In this document: piece after piece, positions 57,341 through 64,000 of the stretch | Layout of the letters: each line of letters begins with the position of its first letter | Position numbering within the stretch: the first letter of the stretch is position 1 | Assembly: GCA_963713445.1 (NCBI GenBank) | Contig: CAVQMB010000010.1 | Span: forward strand, 1 to 64,000 | Direction of reading: 5' to 3' | Source: CAVQMB01 sp963713445 | Lineage (GTDB): Bacteria; Pseudomonadota; Gammaproteobacteria; Competibacterales; Competibacteraceae | DNA: 64,000 bases | Program-made: the position numbers and the translations under genes | Notes under the pieces: generated by a model | Told to the model about the DNA's origin: nothing | Database searches by the model: none | Seen by the model: only the letters and a program-made list of their open reading frames with translations

Positions 57341-57913
57341 ATGAAACGCGTGCTTGTTTTGGTGGGAGCCCTGCTGGTCAGCGGCAGCGCCGTGGCCCAT
57401 CCCGGTCATGGTCTGGCGATCGGCTTCAATCACGGATTCATGCATCCGCTAAGCGGCCTCGACCATATTCTGGCCATGGTGGCGGTAGGCCTGCTGGCGG
57501 TCCAACTGGGGGGGCGTGCGCTTTGGGCACTACCGGCAACTTTCGTCGGTGTGATGATTCTGGGCGCGGTTGATGCTCACCTGGGCGTTACGCTGCCGTT
57601 GGTCGAACCCGGCATCGTCGGCTCGGTCATCGTGCTGGGCGGCCTGCTCGCCTTGAATGCACGCTTGTCGCTCACTGCCAGCATGACCATCGTCGGCCTG
57701 TTCGCGTTGTTCCATGGTTACGCCCACGGCATCGAGACGCCCGCATCGGCAGGCGGCCTGGCATTCGGACTCGGCTTCGTGTTGGCCACAATGCTGCTGC
57801 ACGCGAGCGGCATCGCGGCGGGTTTGTGTGCACGCCGGCTAGCTCCGAGCTGGCTGCAGGTCGGCGGAGCAGCGATAACCTGCGGTGGACTGCTGCTGGG
57901 TCTGATGGCCTGA
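57341..57913 (+). CDS. ureJ: HupE/UreJ-family nickel transport/accessory protein
   Basis: 190 residues: signal-like N-terminus ending VAHPGHGL, then HGFMHPLSGLDHILAMVAVG and ALFHGYAHGIETP, conserved His residues of HupE/UreJ that bind Ni2+. About six TM helices. At the head of the urease cluster, consistent with nickel supply. Confidence 0.9.
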   Translation: MKRVLVLVGALLVSGSAVAHPGHGLAIGFNHGFMHPLSGLDHILAMVAVGLLAVQLGGRALWALPATFVGVMILGAVDAHLGVTLPLVEPGIVGSVIVLGGLLALNARLSLTASMTIVGLFALFHGYAHGIETPASAGGLAFGLGFVLATMLLHASGIAAGLCARRLAPSWLQVGGAAITCGGLLLGLMA

Positions 57914-57957
57914 CAGGCTGTCAACTATCGTAACGACTGCAACAGCAATCGCACCAG

Positions 57958-57984
57958 GCAAGCGCCCTCCATCAGGGCGCTTGC
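57958..57984 (+). terminator. hairpin terminator between ureJ and ureD
   Basis: GCAAGCGCCCT (57958-57968), 5-nt loop, AGGGCGCTTGC (57974-57984). Perfect 11-bp stem, 45 bases after the ureJ stop. Followed by CTGCTCTT; weak T-tract. Confidence 0.65.
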
Positions 57985-58169
57985 CTGCTCTTAGTGCAAC
58001 TCTGCCCGCGGTCGGGCACCTCAATGCCATTCAGGACACGCTACCAAGTCCAGGTCAAATCGCACAGCAGCGTTGATCCGGCGTGCCAAGCAACACGCCG
58101 CGTGATGCCGCAGCGACATCCCCGCCGCCAACGCAATGGCTGGCATCGCGTTTGCATCAGTCCGCTGCA

Positions 58170-58760
58170 ATGACCGCGATGCCCCACACCATTGCCAATA
58201 CCGTGCAGCACTGTCCAAGCGAGCCTTTCGGTTGGCAGGCTGAACTGCGCCTCGGGTTTACCCGCAAGCCGGCGCGTACCCTACTGAGCCGGCGCCAGCA
58301 TCGCGGCCCGTTGCAGGTCCAACGTGCGTTCTATCCGGAAACGGACGGCTGCAGCCATGTCTATATCCTGCACCCGCCGGGCGGTGAAGCCTTCTCCAGC
58401 GGCGGCTGCGATCTGCGACTGTCCCTGTGGCGCGACGGCACCCCGCTGCTGCTGGAACGGCAACGGCTGATCTCCGGTAAGGATGCGCTGACGGCGGTTT
58501 GGGGGCTGCGCGGCCAACCGGTCATGGGGACGCTGCTGTGCAGCCCCGTTCCGGCAGTCATCGAACCGCCGTTGATGAATGAGCTCACTTCGGCAGACGA
58601 ACCTGACCTTAGTATCACCACACTTGACGGCGTGCTGGTGTGCCGCTACCTGGGCCCGTCCGCTAATCGTGCCCGACAACTGTTCACCCGGGTCTGGCAA
58701 CGGCTGCGGCCGGCCTTGCTCGGTAAACCGGCCTGCACGCCGCGGGTCTGGGCCACCTGA
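58170..58760 (+). pseudogene. ureD: urease accessory protein UreD with internal deletion
   Basis: UreD is part of the UreD/F/G apourease activation complex, normally about 270-290 residues. Here about 196 remain. The N-terminal GWQAELRLGFTRKPARTLLS and GPLQVQRAFYPE are normal, but HVYILHPPGG (about 58378) is followed at once by EAFSSGGCDLRLSLWRDG, a segment usually about 90 residues later. The deletion is in frame. The start is either ATG 58170 or a GTG at 58083; the former fits the family. Probably non-functional. Confidence 0.8.
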
Positions 58761-58775
58761 AACCGGAGAGACGCG

Positions 58776-59078
58776 ATGGAGCTGACGCCCCGCGAGAACG
58801 ACAAGCTGCTGTTGTTCACCGCGGGCCTGCTGGCCGAGCGGCGCAAGGCCCGTGGTCTGAAGCTCAATTACCCCGAGGCGGCAGCCTATCGTTCGGCGGC
58901 CCTGCTGGAAGGCGCCCGCGATGGTCGCACGGTCGCCGAACTCATGGCTCACGGCCGTACCCTGCTCAGCCGCGACGACGTCATGGAAGGCGTTGCCGAA
59001 ATGCTGACGGAAGTGCAGATCGAAGCCACCTTCCCCGACGGCACCAAGCTGGTGACCGTGCACGACCCGATCGTGTGA
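58776..59078 (+). CDS. ureA: urease gamma subunit
   Basis: 100 residues, full length. LTPRENDKLLLFTAGLLAER, LNYPEAAAYRSAALLEGARD, TEVQIEATFPDGTKLVTVHD. Structural subunit of the Ni-urease trimer. Intact, although its catalytic partner ureC is deleted. Confidence 0.95.
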   Translation: MELTPRENDKLLLFTAGLLAERRKARGLKLNYPEAAAYRSAALLEGARDGRTVAELMAHGRTLLSRDDVMEGVAEMLTEVQIEATFPDGTKLVTVHDPIV

Positions 59079-59097
59079 CCGTGACCAGGAGCAGCCC

Positions 59098-59406
59098 ATG
59101 ATCCCCGGTGAAATTAAGACTATGGCTGGCGCTATCGAACTCAATGCCGGCCGCCCCACCCTGCGCCTGACCGTCGCCAACACCGGCGACCGGCCGATTC
59201 AGGTAGGCTCGCACTATCACTTCTACGAGACCAACCCGGCGCTCGCCTTCGACCGCCGGCAAACCCGCGGCTACCGGCTCAACATACCCGCCGGCACTGC
59301 CGTGCGGTTCGAACCGGGCCAGGAACGGGAGGTCGAGCTGGTCGCCTACGCCGGCGACCGCACCGTGTACGGCTTCCGCGCCATGGTGATGGGAGCGTTG
59401 CAATGA
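59098..59406 (+). CDS. ureB: urease beta subunit
   Basis: 102 residues, full length. MIPGEIKTMAGAIELNAGRP, IQVGSHYHFYETNPALAFDR, GTAVRFEPGQEREVELVAYA. Its stop overlaps ureC start (ATGA). Intact. Confidence 0.95.
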   Translation: MIPGEIKTMAGAIELNAGRPTLRLTVANTGDRPIQVGSHYHFYETNPALAFDRRQTRGYRLNIPAGTAVRFEPGQEREVELVAYAGDRTVYGFRAMVMGALQ

Positions 59407-59765
59407 AGATCAGCCGCCAGGCGTACGCCGAGATGTTCGGTGCCACCACCGGCGACCGTGTCCGGCTGGCCGACACCGAACTCGTCATCGAGGTCGAACG
59501 TGACTTCACGGTCTACGGCGACGAAATCAAATTCGGCGGCGGCAAGGTGATTCGTGACGGCATGGGTCAATCTCAGCGCAGTCGGGCTGAAGGTGCCATG
59601 GACACGGTCATAACCAACGCCTTGATCATCGACCACATCCACAACCACTACCTGCCACAGATGGAAGTCGATGCCCAGACCTATCAGGTCCGTGCCGACG
59701 GCCAGTTACTCAGCTGTGACCCGCTGGCGGTCGTCCCCATGGCGCAACGGTATTTCCTGTTCTGA
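59403..59765 (+). pseudogene. ureC: urease alpha subunit, internally deleted
   Basis: UreC is normally about 567-570 residues; only 120 remain. Residues 1-76 match the N-terminus (MKISRQAYAEMFGATTGDRV; FGGGKVIRDGMGQSQ; DTVITNALIIDH) and the rest is the family C-terminus (HNHYLPQMEVDAQTYQV; MAQRYFLF). The junction is at about 59633-59642. About 450 residues are missing in frame, including all nickel ligands, the carbamylated Lys and the flap. No urease activity is possible from this gene. Confidence 0.92.
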
Positions 59766-60211
59766 TGCTGGAAATTCACGACTTCATCGACCAGGCAGTG
59801 ACCGTTGACGCCAGCCTGACGCTGCCGTTCGAGCAACGCAGCAAGAGCCGCCTGCGCACCCGGCTGGACGATGGCACCGAGGTCGGCCTGTTCCTGCCGC
59901 GCGGCCAGGTCCTGCGCCACGGCAACTGACTGCGCGCCAGCGACGGCCGGATCGTCGAAGTCCGCGCGGCGCCGGAGACGCTCTCCACGGTCCGCGCCAA
60001 CGACCCCCTGCTACTGCTGCGGGCCGCCTATCATCTCGGCAACCGCCATGTTGCCCTGGCCATCACGGCCGCTGCCCTGCACTACCGCCATGATCACGTT
60101 CTGGACGCGATGGTAGAACAGCTGGGCCTCACGGTCAGTATCGACCAAGTGCCCTTCGAGCCCGAAGCAGGCGCATATGGAGGTGGCCATCACCACTCCC
60201 ATCACGACTGA
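59765..60211 (+). pseudogene. ureE: urease accessory protein UreE with in-frame stop
   Basis: Nickel metallochaperone, about 148 codons: LPFEQRSKSRLRTRLDDGTE, then LFLPRGQVLRHGN-stop, then LRASDGRIVEVRAAPE, with a C-terminal GGHHHSHHD nickel-binding tail. The TGA at 59927-59929 interrupts the conserved (G)(G/N)xLRA(S)DGR stretch by one substitution. It starts within TGATG of the ureC stop. Reads through cleanly otherwise, so the stop may be a recent mutation. Confidence 0.85.
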
Positions 60212-60878
60212 GCGGCTGCCCCTGCTGCGCTTGTTGCAATTGGTCAGTCCGCTGCTGCCGGTGGGCGCCTATGCCTATTCGCAGGGTCTGGAAAGCGCCG
60301 TCGAGCACTGCTGGATAACCGACGAGGCCAGCGCCCGCGACTGGATACTGGGCCTGCTGGCGCACAGCCAGTGCCGGCTGGACGCGCCATTGTTGGCCCG
60401 TATTTATCGGGCCTGGGAGCATGCCGACAGCGCCATGGTGACCCATTGGACACACCAGCTTTATGCCAGTCGCGAAGCGTTCGAACTACAGCAGGAGGAC
60501 CGTCATCTGGGTCAGGCACTGGCACGGTTGCTGAGCGATCTGGAAATAGCCGAGGCTGTCCATTGGCGCACGGCACCGCGGGTGTGCTTCGCCACTTTGT
60601 TCGCCCTGGCGGCTGTGCGCTGGAGGATACCGGTTGCCGCCGCCGTCAGTGGCTATCTTTGGGCCTGGCTCGAGAACCAGGTGGTCGCGGCAACCAAACT
60701 CGTGCCGCTAGGACAAACCACGGCCCAGCGGATCCTGCTGATGGCCGCGCCCGTGGTCGCCATGGCCACGGACACGGCACTGGATCTCGACGACGCGGCG
60801 CTGGGCGCCAACGCTCCGGGGTTGGCCTGGGTCTCGGCCCGGCACGAACATCAATATTCGCGCTTGTTTCGATCCTGA
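60177..60878 (+). CDS. ureF: urease accessory protein UreF
   Basis: 233 residues, full length. LLQLVSPLLPVGAYAYSQGL, SREAFELQQEDRHLGQALAR, AWLENQVVAATKLVPLGQTT. Checks GTP hydrolysis by UreG. ATG 60177 overlaps ureE by 35 bases. Confidence 0.92.
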   Translation: MEVAITTPITTERLPLLRLLQLVSPLLPVGAYAYSQGLESAVEHCWITDEASARDWILGLLAHSQCRLDAPLLARIYRAWEHADSAMVTHWTHQLYASREAFELQQEDRHLGQALARLLSDLEIAEAVHWRTAPRVCFATLFALAAVRWRIPVAAAVSGYLWAWLENQVVAATKLVPLGQTTAQRILLMAAPVVAMATDTALDLDDAALGANAPGLAWVSARHEHQYSRLFRS

Positions 60879-60887
60879 GGTGACATC

Positions 60888-61514
<627 letters not shown>

Positions 61515-61534
61515 CCGGCAGTTCCGACACGCAC

Positions 61535-62443
61535 TCAGGGACGTTGAATACCCCGCACGCCAACGAACACCGAATAAATCGACGTTGTCGCTGTGATAAA
61601 GAGCCGGTTCTTCTTGGGGCCTCCGAACGTCAGATTGGCCACTACTTCGGGAATCCGGATCTTGCCGAGCAATGCACCATCCGCAGAGAAGCACTGCACA
61701 CCGTCACCGGCACTGGTCCAGAGATTGCCGTCCTCATCGATCCGCACGCCATCAGGAATACCCGGTGTGACGTCAGCAAACACCTTGCCGCCGCTCAGTT
61801 TGCCTTTGCTGGACACCTTGAAACGGCGAATGTGGTGCGGTGCCGAGTCGTCATGTGAAAACCCGCTGTCGGACACGTAGAGCAGCGATTCATCGGCAGA
61901 AAACGCCAGCCCGTTGGGTTTTACGAAATCATCCGCGACCACCCGCAGCTTGCCGTCCGCCGGATCCAGGCAATACACATAACAGCCCCCGACCTCGCTG
62001 TCAGCAGCGAACCCCTCGTAGTCGGTCATGATCCCGTAGTTGGGATCGGTGAACCAGATGCTGCCATCCGACTTCACCACCACGTCGTTCGGCGAATTCA
62101 GCCGCTTGCCGCGATAGCTGTCAGCCAGAACAGTGAGCCGGCCATCGGCTTCGGTCCGGGTTACCCGGCGGGTCCCGTGCTCACAGCTGACCAGCCGCCC
62201 CTCGCGATCCCGGGTATTGCCGTTGGAATAATTCGATGGCGAGCGGAACACGCCAACCTCCCCGGTCTCTTCAGCCCAGCGCATCATCCTGTTGTTGGGG
62301 ATATCGCTCCAGACGAAAAACCGGCCGTCGCCAAAATACACTGGCCCTTCGGCCCAGCGCACACCGGTATACAGTCGCTCCACCCAAGCGTTGGGAATCA
62401 CGTACTTGCGAAAACTGGGATCGATGATCTCGGCCTCTTGCAT
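61535..62443 (-). CDS. SMP-30/gluconolactonase-family protein
   Basis: 302 residues, six-bladed beta-propeller hydrolase. Metal-site motifs: WAEGPVYFGDGRFFVWSDIP, LNSPNDVVVKSDGSIWFTDP, KPNGLAFSADESLLYVSDSG and GIPDGVRIDEDGNLWTS. Typically a sugar lactonase. ATG 62443 has a GGAGAGA site; upstream in-frame residues lack similarity. Follows a sugar-type ABC permease by 28 bases, so likely the same operon. Confidence 0.92.
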   Translation of the reverse strand: MQEAEIIDPSFRKYVIPNAWVERLYTGVRWAEGPVYFGDGRFFVWSDIPNNRMMRWAEETGEVGVFRSPSNYSNGNTRDREGRLVSCEHGTRRVTRTEADGRLTVLADSYRGKRLNSPNDVVVKSDGSIWFTDPNYGIMTDYEGFAADSEVGGCYVYCLDPADGKLRVVADDFVKPNGLAFSADESLLYVSDSGFSHDDSAPHHIRRFKVSSKGKLSGGKVFADVTPGIPDGVRIDEDGNLWTSAGDGVQCFSADGALLGKIRIPEVVANLTFGGPKKNRLFITATTSIYSVFVGVRGIQRP

Positions 62444-62471
62444 GGTTCTCTCCTCCGAGTTGTGGGATGAA

Positions 62472-63452
62472 TCAGTCTTTACGGCGACGCAGAAACAGAT
62501 AGACCAGCCCGATGAGAATGGCCCCGAAAATGGCCTCGCGTGCACCCTGAGAGACCCGGAGCGTAATCAGCACGGCTTCCAGTAGCACGACGATCAAGGC
62601 ACCAGCAATGGTTCCCAGATAACCGCCTGACCCGCCAGCCAACCGGGTGCCTCCAATAACCACTGCGGCAATCGGTGCCAACAGGTACTCGTCACCCATG
62701 CCGAGGTAAGCCTGGGACGAATAGCCGCTCAACAGCAATCCGGTGAACGCCGCGCAAACGCCACTGGTTACGAAGATAGCCGCGTAGGTGCGGGCGACCT
62801 TGACGCCCGACAACAAGGATGCGAGTTCGTTGTTGCCGATTGAATATATATAGCGACCGAACGGCAGATAACGCAGCGCGTAAATCACCACAGCCGCGCC
62901 ACCCAACCAGACCAGCGCGGCCGCCGGCACACCGCCGACCATACCAAGGGCGAGGCTGTGGGCCAGAGGGGGCACCACCGTGGTCGGCGCTACGGCGTTG
63001 GTATAGATCAACGCCACGCCTTGCAACACCAGATTGACACTCAGGGTCCAGATGAGCGACGGCACCCGCAGTATATAGACGCCGATGGTGTTGAACAGGC
63101 CGACAATAGTGCCGACGGCCAGCACGACCGCAAAAGCCACCCACTGGTGATGGGTCTGGGCGTAGAGATTGGTCGCCAGGATAGCCGACAGGGTAATGGT
63201 CCAGGGCGCAGACAGATCGATCTGACCAATCAGGATAGCGAGCGTCTGACCGATCGCCACAATGCCGACGAAAGCGGCAAGGATCAGCTGGAGACGGATC
63301 GTGCGCCACTGCAGAAAGGCGGGATTGAGCGCCACGGCACCCAGGAAAATCAGTAGGAGTATGGCGTAGGCAATCAGCACTTTGCCACCGGTCATGTCAA
63401 ACCACTCGCGCAGACGGCCGGTCACCGGGGCGTTGTCCAGGCTCTGTACCAT
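62472..63452 (-). CDS. sugar-type ABC transporter permease (BPD_transp_2, RbsC-like)
   Basis: 326 residues, eight to ten TM helices. GIVAIGQTLAILIGQIDLSA and YSIGNNELASLLSGVKVART, then LAPIAAVVIGGTRLAGGSGG. The carbohydrate-uptake permease family (ribose/xylose-like). Four bases separate it from the upstream permease. Confidence 0.92.
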   Translation of the reverse strand: MVQSLDNAPVTGRLREWFDMTGGKVLIAYAILLLIFLGAVALNPAFLQWRTIRLQLILAAFVGIVAIGQTLAILIGQIDLSAPWTITLSAILATNLYAQTHHQWVAFAVVLAVGTIVGLFNTIGVYILRVPSLIWTLSVNLVLQGVALIYTNAVAPTTVVPPLAHSLALGMVGGVPAAALVWLGGAAVVIYALRYLPFGRYIYSIGNNELASLLSGVKVARTYAAIFVTSGVCAAFTGLLLSGYSSQAYLGMGDEYLLAPIAAVVIGGTRLAGGSGGYLGTIAGALIVVLLEAVLITLRVSQGAREAIFGAILIGLVYLFLRRRKD

Positions 63453-63456
63453 GCCG

Positions 63457-64000
63457 TCAGCCTTTCAGCAGAGTAATCCAATCGGCGGCGCGCAGAATGC
63501 GGATGCCCGCCATGCTCAGCACAACAATCAGAATCCAGCCCTCGATGAAATCCTGCCAGAAGGCCGAGATTCCCCAGACGCCCAGCGCGTTGAGTATCAT
63601 GGACAGGATCAGGCTACCCAGAATGGCACCGACTACCGTACCGCGACCGCCCGTCAAAGCGACTCCGCCCAAGACCGCCGCAGCCAGCGAATTCAGGGTA
63701 TAGATGTTACCGATACCCGGGTCGCCGGAGGTGGTTTCGGCCGCCAGAAACAGGCCGGCGCCTGCGGCAAACAACCCCGAGAGGACGTAGGCCGTCAGCT
63801 TGACCCGCCGGACATTGATGCCGGAGGCGAATGCGCTGTCGGCATTGTCACCAACAGCCGTAATACTGCGCCCCAGGCGCGAGCGAAAAATCGGCAGCCA
63901 GACCAGCACCAGAAACCCTAGCAACAACAGCAGCGAGTACGGCACCCGGCCCCGGAAATCTGTCAGCAGCGAGGCGAATGCCATCGGCACAAAGCCGCCG
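63457..64000 (-). CDS. sugar-type ABC transporter permease, partial
   Basis: C-terminal about 180 residues of a second BPD_transp_2 permease, running off the right edge (family length about 320). GRSITAVGDNADSAFASGIN and LNSLAAAVLGGVALTGGRGT. With the permease downstream it makes a two-permease system; the ATPase and binding protein genes should lie to the right. Confidence 0.9.
   Translation of the reverse strand, partial: GGFVPMAFASLLTDFRGRVPYSLLLLLGFLVLVWLPIFRSRLGRSITAVGDNADSAFASGINVRRVKLTAYVLSGLFAAGAGLFLAAETTSGDPGIGNIYTLNSLAAAVLGGVALTGGRGTVVGAILGSLILSMILNALGVWGISAFWQDFIEGWILIVVLSMAGIRILRAADWITLLKG

Noticed and set aside
59927..59929. Selenocysteine codon in ureE
   Set aside because: UreE has no Sec or Cys at this position, and no SECIS-like hairpin was recognised just after it; a nonsense mutation is simpler.

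Overview
The window comes from a GC-rich Pseudomonadota genome, most likely a gammaproteobacterium. This is an inference from the transporter, urease, ArfB, UppP and AcuI-type genes and their arrangement; no rRNA or tRNA gene is present to confirm it. The block from about 3.1 to 13.4 kb looks different: a dockerin-tailed secreted protein, a YkgJ cysteine-cluster protein and a CzcC-like efflux/two-component operon, all on the minus strand and more like Geobacter/Desulfuromonas-type genes. It may have been acquired horizontally.

Layout. 0-1.3 kb: 3' part of a group II intron with a damaged maturase gene and a recognisable domain V. 1.6-3.0 kb: alpha/beta hydrolase. 3.1-13.4 kb (minus): dockerin-tailed secreted protein, alpha/beta hydrolase with a LuxR-type regulator, sensor kinase, response regulator, outer-membrane factor and YkgJ protein; about 100 bp of the kinase gene is repeated at 3.12-3.22 kb. 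13.7-21.4 kb: RND efflux operon (outer-membrane factor, fusion protein, pump; minus) divergent from its two-component system (plus); the pump, fusion protein and kinase reading frames are all broken by single-base indels. 21.5-26.4 kb: ArfB, two tandem RcnB-like secreted proteins with Arg/Gln/His or Gln/Arg/Ser repeat domains, a zinc-ribbon protein, a K+ channel, a P-type ATPase remnant and a hemerythrin. 26.6-29.2 kb: glutamine-type ABC transporter split over both strands. 29.4-36.3 kb: aldo/keto reductase, radical SAM protein, and a tctCBA tricarboxylate transporter operon ending in a frameshifted sulfatase. 36.8-41.3 kb: cytosine deaminase, AhpD-like protein and a four-gene polar amino acid ABC transporter. 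42.7-50.3 kb: Lrp regulator, ehuBCDA-like transporter, aldehyde dehydrogenase and class III aminotransferase, resembling an ectoine or amino-compound uptake and catabolic module. 50.3-57.3 kb: DMT and CDF transporters, UppP, DUF2231 protein, AcuI-type reductase and a frameshifted molybdopterin oxidoreductase. 57.3-61.5 kb: urease cluster (hupE/ureJ, ureDABCEFG) in which ureC and ureD are internally deleted and ureE has an in-frame stop. 61.5-64.0 kb (minus): sugar-type ABC permeases and an SMP-30 lactonase, running off the right edge.

Across the window about eleven single-base indels interrupt otherwise well conserved genes, nine of them net +1 (or equivalent). Real gene decay and sequencing or assembly error both fit; the large in-frame urease deletions and the compensated frame switch in the second repeat protein are harder to explain as base-calling error.
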